From the NCBI GenBank assembly GCA_026770615.1, contig MU631529.1, forward strand, positions 11,282-26,893: a stretch of DNA of 15,612 bases. The letters run 5' to 3'. This DNA comes from Pavlovales sp. CCMP2436. Its lineage: Eukaryota; Haptophyta; Pavlovophyceae; Pavlovales. The notes beneath the pieces are model-generated. The model had not been told where the DNA came from. It ran no database searches and saw nothing but the letters and a program-made list of their open reading frames with translations. The number at the start of each line of letters is the position of its first letter. Within the stretch, counting starts at the first letter, position 1. Positions 1 through 8,610 of the stretch are shown here, piece after piece. The position numbers and the translations under genes were made by a program.

Positions 1-130
1 GAAGAAGCGGACATATTGGTTGGTACATCGCGGATGGCAGGACAAAAGCGTACATCGTGGTTAGCACAGAGGTATGCGAAGAAGAGGACATCGTGGTTGG
101 CGTAGAGGAAGCGGACATCGCGACAAACGA
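1..130. repeat. Degenerate short tandem repeat, host-like flank
   Basis: Four loose copies of a roughly 27-34 bp unit with the core GAAGNGGACATCGTGGTTGG follow each other here. In frame 1 the middle copies read as a repeated Lys-Arg-Thr-Ser-Trp-Leu-Ala, but a stop interrupts the frame and nothing else supports a gene. The composition differs from the AT-rich spacers of the virus genes, so this is probably host sequence or an old minisatellite at the left edge of the insertion. Confidence 0.45.
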
Positions 131-521
131 AGTAAATACAAATGATCAAATATGATGGCGCACGGTTTTGGTGCACGATCGTAAATGAGTTGGGCATGGA
201 AAAATTGCCCGGTTAAAAGAGAGCAATCGAGCACTCAGATGAAAACACGTGAATTTCGAGAGCTGGCCCACGGCGCTATTAGGAGAATAAAAAAAAGTTT
301 GTCTGATTTGTAAAAATGTTTCCCTGTAAACTTCAGTTTATTTTTAGATTACTCTATAAAGTAGTTATATGAGAAAATAATCAATAAAGATCAAGCAGAA
401 AAACCGCAGGGTCTCTTTTCGATCGTTGCCAAAACCCTGATAAATCGCAAAAGAACAGCGATGTCGTCTTTGGTGTTTGCGTTCCAGAACGGCCTCATGA
501 CCTACGAGGCGTAATGTGTGG
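131..521. other. Gene-free AT-rich stretch left of the capsid gene
   Basis: No credible coding region is seen. The part from about 285 to 400 is AT-rich and resembles the spacers between the virus genes. It lies just downstream of the major capsid stop, so it could hold the 3' end of that transcript. Open frames crossing it on the minus strand are extensions of shadow frames of the capsid gene. The junction between virus and host is probably inside this stretch, but no target duplication or terminal repeat was identified. Confidence 0.4.
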
Positions 522-1607
522 TCACACAATGAGCTTCTCGTGCTGCACCCAGATGTCGAGGCAGATGTCGAGGTAGCAAGCCGGGTTGGACGCACTGATC
601 TTGGATTCGAAAACGACGTGCATGTTGCGGGTAGAGATGCCGTCCGAGAGCGCGTCGGTCTGCGGGAAAGCCTGCAGCGACAGGCCCACCGCGTACCCGT
701 CCGTCTAGAACTGCTCGGCGGAGATACACGAGCGCGCGGCCGCGTCCGCCACACCCGAGCCAAACGTGCGCGCCAGCTCAAAGCAGGCCTCGGCTGCACT
801 CCCGGTGCAGTTTATCGCGGTCTGGGGGATCACGGTGGCTCCCACGCGGAACTGGTAGTCGATCATGCCGGCCTTGGTGCGCTGCGAGATCATTTTGCGG
901 GAGAAGCCGTTCGTCACCGACTCGCGCAGGACGATGAAGATGTTGCAAGCCTGGCTCACGCGGATGGGGATCTGCATGGAGATGAAGCCGGCGTTCGGGG
1001 CAACGGTGGACCGGAAGTGGGAGTGGTCCAGAGTGGGGAAGTGAACGACTCCACCGAGGCTGTCCATCATCGCACGCTCCACGGCGCCATCGAGGCGAAC
1101 CTGGCTGATGTGGAGTTTGATGTCGCTGATCGTGCACCCCGAGAGAGCCGAAGGTGCGTCGACGTATGTGCCCCAATTGGTCTGCACCGCCCACTTAACC
1201 TCGAGCTTGATCGAGTCCTGCAGCTGGGAGAGTGGGATGGCTTTCATGGCGAGCGTTCCGAGAACAGACATAAGGGGCAGCGCCACCATGAGAGAACCAC
1301 CGGCGGCAATCGTGGCCCCGGTACGGGCATAATAAGCATCCTTGATGTTGGTCGAGGTGGCAACGGCGACCGGGGAGAAATCCGCCACGCCGCGGACAGT
1401 CCCCGTGGAACGAAGCGAGTCCAAATCCGTGGTGAAATCCTGGGTCAACGCGAAAAGGGCACCGTATTCATCGATATAACTGATGCGAACGCTCCCGAAA
1501 AACACGTTGATGCTCTGGATTCAAGCATGCGCACCACCGTCGAGCATAGCGCTTCCATTCCGCTTTACGTTTGTTATGATATGGGCGAGAGATTTTAATT
1601 CGACCCG
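522..1607 (-). pseudogene. Major capsid protein (double jelly-roll), broken and 5'-truncated
   Basis: This encodes most of a double jelly-roll major capsid protein of the Polinton-like/adintovirus type, the hexon-like shell subunit. Visible marks are an early Arg-Asn-Gly-Ser plus Leu-Asp-Gly segment, then Ile-Asp-Glu-Tyr-Gly, a mid-protein QLQDSIKLEV strand, and near the end DGYAVGL followed by GISTRN and a final His-Glu-Lys. The gene is interrupted by TGA at 1521-1523 and TAG at 705-707; the frame continues with clear capsid sense through both and ends at TGA 522-524. The amino-terminal part normally preceding the Arg-Asn-Gly segment is absent, with a stop at 1608-1610. The carboxyl end contains a 12-bp in-frame duplication (550-573) giving Leu-Asp-Ile-Cys/Leu-Asp-Ile-Trp. 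The longest uninterrupted piece (705-1505) starts at GTG and is not a natural start. Family assignment is from motif resemblance only. Confidence 0.75.
550..573. repeat. 12-bp perfect tandem duplication inside capsid gene
   Basis: CAGATGTCGAGG occurs twice back to back. It adds four codons near the capsid carboxyl terminus without shifting the frame. It belongs to a wider set of short duplications in this window. Confidence 0.9.
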
Positions 1608-1681
1608 TTATGAGACCACACGAAATTGATTCCCTGGATCCTTTTAGTCTTTTGATTTTTTTTCTATTTTTTGTTTATGCT

Positions 1682-2035
1682 TTAGCCGCTCTGTGAGTTT
1701 GCAGTGCGCTCGAACTGACTAGTGAGTCCCCTTAATTCCCTCGATTGCCCAACGCGCGAGGCTATGTTGCCAACACGACCTGCGGCGCGAGAAGCCATGT
1801 CGACAAAGTTTGTGGCATCCCGACCGACACCCTCGAGTTCTCCTACGCCTGGAATGCGTCCAAGCTCGCTCTTCTCAATCGCATCCAGACCAGACCTGGC
1901 GAGTTTTGCAACACGGGCACCGATAGCAGACCCCTTGTGAAGATACTCCCCGGCTGCATTTCCGAAACGTTGAACAGCAGGGAGAGCTCGAGCTCCGAAT
2001 CCAGCAACACGCCCTAGAAACCGTCCGAATTGCAT
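1682..2035 (-). CDS. Small Gly/Ala/Arg-rich protein, possible minor virion protein
   Basis: An uninterrupted frame of 117 residues starting at ATG 2035-2033 and ending at TAA 1684-1682. An upstream TTG at 2065 would add ten residues but ATG is preferred. The protein is rich in Gly, Ala and Arg, begins with an amphipathic Phe-Gly-Arg-Phe-Leu-Gly-Arg segment and has no Cys. It lies between the capsid and penton genes on the same strand. By position and composition it could be a small internal or membrane-active virion protein, as found next to the capsid genes of Polintons and adenovirus-like elements, but no family is recognised. AT-rich DNA at 2066-2094 with GATTAAAAATC stands about 32 nt before the ATG and may be its promoter. 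Confidence 0.6.
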   Translation of the reverse strand: MQFGRFLGRVAGFGARALPAVQRFGNAAGEYLHKGSAIGARVAKLARSGLDAIEKSELGRIPGVGELEGVGRDATNFVDMASRAAGRVGNIASRVGQSRELRGLTSQFERTANSQSG

Positions 2036-2094
2036 CGAAGATGCACTCCATTGTGCGATTGCCAAAGATTTTTAATCAAAATAATCAAAAAAGA

Positions 2095-2926
2095 CTAGCG
2101 CACATCCACGTCAATCACGCAGGACCAAGGTAGACCCTGAGTGTCATAGGGATTCTGGTTTTAATCTAAAAGCTGAATCGAGATCGTGGACAAGTTGCGT
2201 CGACGTACGCTCATGAACGGTGAAGAATCGGTTTTGTAATTCAAAATGTCTCCATACGCAACCGATTGAGGTATGCACAAAAGGAGGTTGGTTGGTAGTG
2301 CTCTCACCCGCGGATTTCAGGCTGTCCATGCAGTCAAGCTCAAATGATTCGCACGCGATAACCACCGACCGGACTCCCGAAATATCGAGCATCCGAGGTG
2401 TTTTTGTTGCCACGCCAGTCGGAACAATGAGATTATTCAGCTCGTTCATGCCTATGAGTTGCATGGTCGATGTGGCTGTGATGATCGTGATAGAGGCGGA
2501 CTGGCTGTAAGAAAATGTCAGTTTGTTTGTAAATTTGGAGAAGGAACACGTCAGACCGGTCGTGCCAAAGGTCGTAGTCGCATTCATCGCCGTAGCAAGA
2601 TCAGTGCCGCTGGTTTAATTGCCAACCGGCATGGTAGCCGTCAGCGTCAAAGATACCCCATAAAAGAGGACGAGCTTGTTGTTGGTCGAGTTCACGTTGC
2701 ACTGCACAATAGGGATGCTTGCCGACTGAACGCGGACATACATGTTCTCGTGAGATTTAAGGGAGATGCCCGGTGCCAAGTCGAATTGCAGCGAGTCGGT
2801 GCAGTCTAACGCAATCATGTAACGGTCACTTTGTTTGGAAGATAGGAAAAGCCCATGAAGTACCATCTGTGTAGTGTTCGTTGTTATTTTTATTTTTACC
2901 CGCAAAGCCGCAAATCCCAAAACCAT
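2095..2926 (-). pseudogene. Penton-type minor capsid protein, broken
   Basis: The reading resembles the single jelly-roll penton (minor capsid) protein of Polinton-like viruses, which fills the fivefold vertices. Features seen: MYVRVQSASIP followed by an Asn-Asn turn, then a Met-Pro-Val-Gly-Asn segment before a predicted helix, then TNKLTFSYS, and a terminal part with Asn-Pro-Tyr-Asp and Leu-Pro-Trp. The start is ATG 2926-2924; a second Met lies 20 codons later. An in-frame TAA at 2617-2615 directly follows Gly-Asn, where penton homologues usually have Tyr. A further one-base shift near 2150-2170 is needed to reach the last 19 codons, which end at TAG 2097-2095; without it the frame stops at TGA 2146-2144. 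It is transcribed away from the 2977 gene across a 50-bp gap. Confidence 0.65.
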
Positions 2927-2976
2927 TTTGATTTAAAATCTCGGTAGTGTATATCATAAAAGCAATCCTTAAACAC
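2927..2976. promoter_or_regulatory. Divergent promoter region between penton and 2977 genes
   Basis: Only 50 bp separate two start codons on opposite strands. The gap is AT-rich and holds TTTAAA-like and TATATCATAAAA stretches. It must contain the start signals for both virus gene blocks unless transcripts begin inside neighbouring genes. Confidence 0.5.
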
Positions 2977-3420
2977 ATGGAAAAAATACAGATCCCAACG
3001 CAGTCAGCCGTGGTAACCGAAGAGGAAACTGATGTCAAGATTGCTCCCACCCAGTCACCAGCCCAAGAACCGCCGTCAACCCCAGACGTCGCACCAACAC
3101 AGGTCGTGAAAGCCAAACGCGTCTAATCTGAAAAGCAAAAGTTGAATTACCTAAAAGCAAACGCACGCAGACTGGAGATCCTCGCTGATGCAAAAGCAAC
3201 GCGTGTCGCCGCCGCTTTGGAAATAAAAAGACACGCCGATGCAATCCTGGAATACGAAATGGCGATCAAACTTGCTGCAAAATACGGCTTCAACACGCAA
3301 ACGGCTTCCCCAGCGGCAAGTCGTCCGAAAGAAGAAGAAGAAATCACACCAGCACCGTCTTTGCCCCCACTCAGATACCAAACGCAGCCGCCTCCAAGAC
3401 CTCCGATGAAATTTATATAA
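2977..3420 (+). pseudogene. Pro/Glu-rich protein with central Ala-rich helix, one in-frame stop
   Basis: Starting at ATG 2977, 49 codons rich in Pro, Thr, Gln and Val are followed by TAA at 3124-3126. The same frame then runs on with strong coding sense to TAA 3418-3420: a Lys/Ala/Arg-rich stretch predicted as a long helix (about residues 55-100), then a Glu run and a proline-rich tail. The continuity of composition across the stop argues for one gene of about 147 codons. The codon lost to TAA sits between Val and Ser. No family is recognised. It is first in the plus-strand block and only 24 bp before the ATPase start, so it was probably expressed with virion genes. Confidence 0.55.
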
Positions 3421-3421
3421 A
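3414..3421 (+). promoter_or_regulatory. TATA-like box before the ATPase gene
   Basis: TATATAAA overlaps the last codons of the preceding gene and stands 23 nt before the ATPase ATG. Position and sequence fit a eukaryotic or virus TATA-type element. There is no experimental support in the sequence alone. Confidence 0.4.
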
Positions 3422-3444
3422 GGAGCATATCATACACAAGCACC

Positions 3445-4209
3445 ATGGCCGAACAGCCGACAGAAGACTTAAAACCGGCAAATGCAAACGTGATCGAGGA
3501 GGAGAACAACATCTCGCTGACCATTCCTCGATTCTCAGTCTATTCACCCCAGGGTCCAGTCCCGACGTCCCTCCCCAACCAGGCCATGTTTGCAGTCTTT
3601 CTCGGTCCACCGCGATCTGGCAAAACCTCGCTAAGCACGGCACTTTTGACTCAGACTGATCCTGTCATCTACGCGGGGGTGTTCGACGCAGTTCATTTGT
3701 TTGTGCCGGCAACCTCGTTCGCATCCATGTCCGACTCACCATTCCAGAATCACGATAAAGTCCACCACGAACTCACCAAAGATTCTCTCGAGTCGCTGAT
3801 AGCCAAATTGGAAGTGTCATCCAAAAAGAAGCAAAACACGCTTGTAATCGTCGATGATTTCATGTCAAGTTTAAAGAATAATACATTATGAACTTCTTTT
3901 GAGAAACTAATTTGCAACAGGCGTCATTTGTGTGTGAGCATCTGGGTTATAACGCAGACGTACCGATCGATTCCGTTAACGATACGCAAGCTCATTAGTG
4001 CACTGTTCATGTTTCGCGTAAGCAATCTGCGCGAATTAGATTCAATTAGAGACGAGCTTGTACCCAGGGATAAGACCGAGTTTCAGGAGCTGTACAACCA
4101 CTGCTTTCCGCCAGGAGGAGACCCTCACTGGTTCATGTTTTTGGACGTCTCAAATGCCCTGAGTTACAACAAATTTGCAAAACTAGTGAACACCAAAAAA
4201 ACGAGATAA
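3445..4209 (+). pseudogene. A32-like genome packaging ATPase, one in-frame TGA
   Basis: This is a packaging ATPase of the FtsK/HerA fold, the A32-like type shared by Polintons, virophages and giant viruses, which pumps DNA into the capsid. The Walker A motif GPPRSGKTS is at residues 54-62, the Walker B segment LVIVDD at residues 133-138, and an ITQTYRSIP segment (the conserved Gln after Walker B) follows further on. Total length, 254 codons from ATG 3445 to TAA 4207-4209, is normal for the family. A TGA at 3889-3891 (codon 149) cuts it shortly after Walker B. No frameshift is needed: the same frame carries on with the expected family sequence. As it stands only the first 148 residues would be made. 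Confidence 0.85.
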
Positions 4210-4269
4210 AACCAAAGATAAAAAAACAAATTAAGATGTGTTTTCATGACATACCAAGAAAAACCGCAA

Positions 4270-5540
4270 ATGTCGTGAGCCGTAGACAATCTCAACACGG
4301 ATAAGTTGGTGGACTGGTTAGACACGGACCCTCGCAATCGCACTAAGAATTTTATTTTGAACAGGCAGCTCTACGACGGCGCCCTACACCCAATTTTTGG
4401 TTCAGGGAGACCTCAATACTGGACCGGTGTGCACCACCACGCGCTGCGAGAAACTTGTGTTTACCCAGATTCCGGTTATAATACCGCAAAACATAAAAAT
4501 AAAGTTGGATCGCAAGGACCGAACACCAAAATCGCTAGCTACGGCATACCAGCCCGTCATCTACACGGATACCTTAAACGACACCAATGGAACGCCGTTT
4601 TTGAACCGCACCATAATTCCCGACAACCGTTTTTGAACCGCACCGCAATCCCCGAGCGCCTTCAACCATTCGTCGACCAAAGAACCGGATTTGCTCCCCG
4701 TCAAGGTGTCGGTGGTGGACCAAGCGTGATCTACAACCCGCTGCTTAGTCCAACAGAGATGCGTGGACGTGCCATGGGTGCGGAGCCCATCCGCCGACCA
4801 ATTCCAAACTCCGGGATCAGGCCGCCAACGAACTACGACCCCCAGCCCCAGTACGAACCGACACAGGCCATGCCAGAACCGCTTGTACCCGATCCACCGA
4901 TGTCAAACGAACGGGTGTTCCAGTCTCCGCCACCAGTTGTCCGGTAGTCAATGCAGACGCCCGTCCCAGCCACACCAGCACCATTCCAATCGCCGGTCAC
5001 GCCCGCATCGGCCTCCCCCAGAAGGTCCATGCAGGTGCTCAGTGGTCTCCCAGCTGTCACGATCTCAGCGCCCACCCCCTCCCAGCCAACACCCGTTCCG
5101 GCCGTAAATGTCCCCGCAAAAAAAGCGGCAACCCCAGCGCTAACCAGGACCAAGAGTGCCGGGAGGAAAGCAACGATAGCATCGGCGTACACCGAGTACC
5201 CAGAAGCCGGGATATCCAAACCGTACGAGGAATATCAGTCGCCGCCCACAATGTCTCAGAGGCAAATGCAACTCGGAGAACTCAACTTGAGTCTCACGAG
5301 TAACGAGTTGAAACAAATCGGAAAAATGTCAGATCTTCGGACGCGACCGGCAAAGTCATTGCAAAACGAGAATGCACAAATCGCAAGGCTCATGTCGAAT
5401 GAGATCATTTTGCAGAAAGTCATTAAAAAGTACGGAGATCTGAGCACCAAAAAGGTAGGGATGCGATAGGAGTCGTGTTTGGCGTCCACAAACAGACCAT
5501 CGACAAGTTTATGGCCATGCGAAGGACCGGTGGGATGTAG
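4270..5540 (+). pseudogene. Long proline-rich protein, multiply broken
   Basis: One gene appears to run from ATG 4270 to tandem stops TAG/TAA at 5538-5543. Reading it needs several repairs. Codon 3 is TGA (4276-4278). The frame changes near 4365-4385. A 32-bp imperfect duplication (4595-4658) changes it back. TAG at 4945-4947 lies inside a continuous proline-rich stretch in the same frame. A one-base shift near 5450-5460 leads to the last ~25 codons, whose sense is clear (Gly-Val-His-Lys-Gln-Thr-Ile). The middle (about 4700-5200) is rich in Pro, Gln and Thr; the end is charged and predicted helical. No family is recognised. Lying between ATPase and spike, it was probably a virion or assembly protein. 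Confidence 0.5.
4595..4658 (+). repeat. 32-bp imperfect tandem duplication causing a frameshift
   Basis: Two adjacent 32-bp copies start at 4595 and 4627. Their first 18 bases are identical and the remainder differs at several sites, so the event is older than the perfect duplications elsewhere. Since 32 is not a multiple of three, the reading frame changes: the frame before it stops within the second copy, and the frame after it carries the proline-rich protein. Confidence 0.8.
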
Positions 5541-5571
5541 TAAAAAAATGTAGAGTCAATTCATAACCAAT

Positions 5572-7782
5572 ATGTCAAACGTTTACGGAGCGCTTGATTC
5601 AACCGTGCTAGACGTGACCGTCGACCCATACGCAATCGCGACAAGTGCAGTTACGCAACTCAGTTTCTCATCTCTGGAGTCTCCCCAGAATCAGACTCGC
5701 GACATCACAAAAGTCTTGAAGAAAAAACTACCGGTTGCAGCTGGAAACGACGAGTTGGTTTTCCCGTTTGAAAGCGCACTTTTTACCGCGCCTTTGAGCT
5801 ATGTGGCCGAGACAGCTCTTCCGATCTCACTGGGTCAGACGGTAACCAAGGCCGTTGGCGTCCAGTGGAGCTTTTCGAGTGCAAAACCAATCTCCGCGGG
5901 CTGCATCACCGTTCTAGGGGATACAAAATTGCTCCAGAATGAGGCAACAACGGACTCAAAGGCGTCAACGTACACGATTAATCAGATTGTGCCCGACGCG
6001 GTGGTGGCTGAGACGACCTATCTCGTGAATGTTTTTCGGTATATACCCGGGCAAACCCAGCAGCAAAATTTTACGTGGTCATCGCTGGACACCCCGTCGA
6101 TGGTGGTTGCAAAGTGGAAGGCAACTATGAGCCCCGCTGTTGCCTACGCAGGTTTTACTCAGAGTTTCGGGCACGCCGCATTCTCGTTTGACAGCACCAC
6201 GGGTAAATATGTAGCTTCGTTTTTGCCGAGTGCCGAATGGGGGATTTTTAATAATGGTTTCTATTACAAAGTAGACCGCTATAGTAGCAGCAATGCGAGT
6301 AAAATTAATTTGGGGCTTAACACGAGCACAACGCTGAACGTGTTTTGGAATCTGAACATGCCTGCTCGTCCCTTTGCCAATGTGGCGAGTTGCGCCTACG
6401 TCCGATCCGAAGTCGTGATCGATGCCAGTAAGCGAATCACGGTTGAAATCCTAGCAACTGGTTCGCAAAGGACAAACGTGCGCCAGATCAAATACGACAT
6501 TACCCGTTTCCTTGATGAGCAAAACTTACTTCTGGCGCTCTTCAACGCGGGAACACAATACACATTGTTGATTTCTAATTCGACTTTAATTTTTGATTTT
6601 ATATTTTACGCAGGAGACATCGAGGTCATATGCAACCCGGAAGGTGCATCGTCGATTGCATTTTATCACCAGATTTACAAGCCGGTTATCCGAATCTGCG
6701 GAGGTGCCTTTGTGAGCAATGCGTATTCGGGGATCATATGCCCCATCTCGCGCGTGACCGTCATTTCTAATGAGAGTCGTGCGCTGACCTTGAACGATTT
6801 CACTAACAAGCGGCTACCCACAACAATTGGTCACGACTCGTTTTTCTCAGGCGACATCATCGGTAGAGCAACCAACGGGGATCCATATAACGTGATAGAT
6901 CATTTGGTGACTTTGAACACTGAGCTGATTAGTTCCAAAGAAGCAGTCAATATTTTGAGCTGCACGGCCAATGTCGACTCATGGTTGATCAATACTGACA
7001 ACCTATACAATGCGATCCAAGTCGTGGCCACCCCAGCTTACAACCCAACCAGCATCACCGCACTCAACAAAGCCAGCCCGGTATTCTTACGTGCGACGAC
7101 AATAACCAGCAGCGATGACTGGCAGGTGGCAACCGGATGGCGCGTTTCGGCCATTTCAATCTACCAAAATAACACGTCGTTCAACCCCAATTTAGCATTT
7201 GATCGCAACACCATTACGTACTGGACGTCAGCGGAGCAGGCTTACACTTCAGCGGGTCAAGGGAGCCAGTACGTGCAAATAGAGTATCCAAAGACCGTAA
7301 AATTGACGTCCTACAAAATAGATCCAAACACCAGATACACCGGTGCAGGCGCCCCTCTTCAATGGAACATCTCCGCTTCGAACAACAATTCCACTTTTGT
7401 CGCGATAGAAACTTTCCAGTTCAATGCATGGCAATCAAATCAGGTAAAGGAATTCTTCATGAGCGTAGCCCACATCCCGTACAAGTACTGGCGCATCACA
7501 ATCACTCTAATCAAAACGGCCGGCGTGGCCATTCACACCACCATTTTCGACATAACGTTTGTCTCGGGCTGGTCCGTGGGCATGACCTCCCTCCTAAGCG
7601 CCCAGCCGTTAACCCTAAACACTTTCAAACTCATCTTGGGCAACTCATACGGCGTCGTGGTTAGCATGATCGACACGCCCATAGACTGGCAGTTTAACTT
7701 GCTGCTTATCGAAAATGGAAGAATAGTAAATTGCGGGTTGTACAACCTATCGTTAACAACCGGGGTCACAAAATTAAGCTAA
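5572..7782 (+). CDS. 736-residue spike-like protein with discoidin (F5/8 type C) domain
   Basis: An uninterrupted 736-codon frame from ATG 5572 to TAA 7780-7782. The amino-terminal two thirds is rich in Ser, Thr, Asn and aromatic residues with alternating beta-strand character and is not recognised. Residues about 515-650 match a discoidin / F5/8 type C domain: NLAFDRNTITYWTS (Asp at residue 544, conserved Trp nearby), then Tyr-Val-Gln-Ile-Glu-Tyr, a Tyr-Lys-Ile-Asp strand, Trp-Asn-Ile-Ser-Ala-Ser-Asn-Asn and a terminal Tyr-Trp-Arg-Ile strand. Such domains bind glycans or lipids, so a role as a fibre or host-attachment protein is inferred. No signal peptide or membrane segment is obvious. It is the longest intact gene among broken neighbours and sits immediately before the lipase. 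Confidence 0.7.
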   Translation: MSNVYGALDSTVLDVTVDPYAIATSAVTQLSFSSLESPQNQTRDITKVLKKKLPVAAGNDELVFPFESALFTAPLSYVAETALPISLGQTVTKAVGVQWSFSSAKPISAGCITVLGDTKLLQNEATTDSKASTYTINQIVPDAVVAETTYLVNVFRYIPGQTQQQNFTWSSLDTPSMVVAKWKATMSPAVAYAGFTQSFGHAAFSFDSTTGKYVASFLPSAEWGIFNNGFYYKVDRYSSSNASKINLGLNTSTTLNVFWNLNMPARPFANVASCAYVRSEVVIDASKRITVEILATGSQRTNVRQIKYDITRFLDEQNLLLALFNAGTQYTLLISNSTLIFDFIFYAGDIEVICNPEGASSIAFYHQIYKPVIRICGGAFVSNAYSGIICPISRVTVISNESRALTLNDFTNKRLPTTIGHDSFFSGDIIGRATNGDPYNVIDHLVTLNTELISSKEAVNILSCTANVDSWLINTDNLYNAIQVVATPAYNPTSITALNKASPVFLRATTITSSDDWQVATGWRVSAISIYQNNTSFNPNLAFDRNTITYWTSAEQAYTSAGQGSQYVQIEYPKTVKLTSYKIDPNTRYTGAGAPLQWNISASNNNSTFVAIETFQFNAWQSNQVKEFFMSVAHIPYKYWRITITLIKTAGVAIHTTIFDITFVSGWSVGMTSLLSAQPLTLNTFKLILGNSYGVVVSMIDTPIDWQFNLLLIENGRIVNCGLYNLSLTTGVTKLS

Positions 7783-7800
7783 AAAATACATCCATGAAAT

Positions 7801-7813
7801 CCAAATAAAAATC
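7801..7813 (+). promoter_or_regulatory. CCAAATAAAAATC promoter-like motif before the lipase
   Basis: The 13-nt sequence is identical to the one at 13138-13150 on the other strand, before the replication gene. The core CAAATAAAAA ends 29 nt before the lipase ATG. Related copies at 9393-9405 and 14439-14451 precede two further genes at similar distance. Confidence 0.55.
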
Positions 7814-7840
7814 TAAATTAAAAAGCGGGTACGTACTACA

Positions 7841-8461
7841 ATGAGCACCGCAGCCAACAAGTTCAAGCAAGACTCCACCAACTTAGCCCGTGCGTCGTAC
7901 CTACCCCTCGCACAAGCATCTACATTCGGCGAATCGATGGGCTACACGCTCGACAAGGAACGCTCACGCCCCAACACCATGGTTTTCGTAGATCGAAGCG
8001 GCCAGCCCGTCGTCGCCCACCGTGGGTCCGTAACCGCAAAGGACTGGCTGGTCGACGATGCACTGATCGCGGTTGGGGCGCACAATAACACGGACAGACT
8101 CAATCTCGCCCGTAGCATCACGACTGCAACTGAGAAAAAGTATGGTAGGCCAGCGAATTCAGTCGGGCACAGCTTGGGTGGACGCCTTGCGGAACAATCT
8201 GGATCTGGCGGGCAAATCGTGACCATCAACAAGGCGGCGGGGCTTGGCGATATCGGCCGGCGTCAACCCAGCGGCACCAGACAGACGGATGTGCGGACCC
8301 GTATGGATGCAGTCTCGGCGCTCTTTAGTCTTGGTCGCCGCCCGGAAAGTCAAAAGGTCGTGTATGTAAACCAGCGTGGCCAGGCAAATAGGTTTCTTCC
8401 GGGGCCAATCCGTTATCTATACAATACGGTAAAGGCACACAGTTTAGGAAATTTCCGGTGA
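7841..8461 (+). CDS. Class 3 lipase-like alpha/beta hydrolase
   Basis: An intact 206-codon gene. The nucleophile elbow GHSLGG places the catalytic Ser at residue 111. The likely triad partners are Asp156 in Met-Asp-Ala-Val-Ser and His200 in Ala-His-Ser-Leu close to the carboxyl end, in the order and spacing expected of class 3 (Rossmann-like) lipases. Val-Ala-His-Arg-Gly near residue 60 matches the strand carrying the oxyanion residue. Virus enzymes of this kind are found in several Polinton-like viruses and are thought to act on membranes during entry or exit; the substrate cannot be told from sequence. It ends at TGA 8459-8461. A short frame overlapping its end (to about 8548) repeats a Gly-Ala-Asn-Ile motif but lacks support as a gene. 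Confidence 0.8.
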   Translation: MSTAANKFKQDSTNLARASYLPLAQASTFGESMGYTLDKERSRPNTMVFVDRSGQPVVAHRGSVTAKDWLVDDALIAVGAHNNTDRLNLARSITTATEKKYGRPANSVGHSLGGRLAEQSGSGGQIVTINKAAGLGDIGRRQPSGTRQTDVRTRMDAVSALFSLGRRPESQKVVYVNQRGQANRFLPGPIRYLYNTVKAHSLGNFR

Positions 8462-8610
8462 TCGAGGGAATCGTGGGCGCAAACATCGAGGGTGCAAACA
8501 TCTCTGATAGCTTTCGTGTATGCTTCAAGTCACGCTTTTGGCACTTGTAGGTTGTGCACTGCTGTTGATGGAGCATCATTGTGAAATGGACTTAGGAAAT
8601 AAGCGGGGGC
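8462..8610. other. Spacer between convergent lipase and 8611 genes
   Basis: A convergent gap of about 150 bp. It contains GCAAACATC twice, six bases apart, around 8479-8502. No terminator, RNA gene or convincing coding region is seen. Confidence 0.4.

Noticed and set aside
516..1598. 360-codon open frame on the plus strand
   Set aside because: It is exactly antisense to the capsid gene, is rich in His, Arg, Gly and Glu with no domain sense, and starts without ATG. The minus strand has clear capsid motifs.
3147..3524. Minus-strand frame of 125 codons opposite the 2977 and ATPase genes
   Set aside because: It is a shadow of plus-strand coding sequence, with Ser/Phe runs arising from the complement of Glu/Lys codons.
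8462..8548. Short plus-strand frame with a repeated Gly-Ala-Asn-Ile
   Set aside because: It has no start codon of its own outside the lipase, is under 35 codons of new sequence, and arises from a short DNA repeat.
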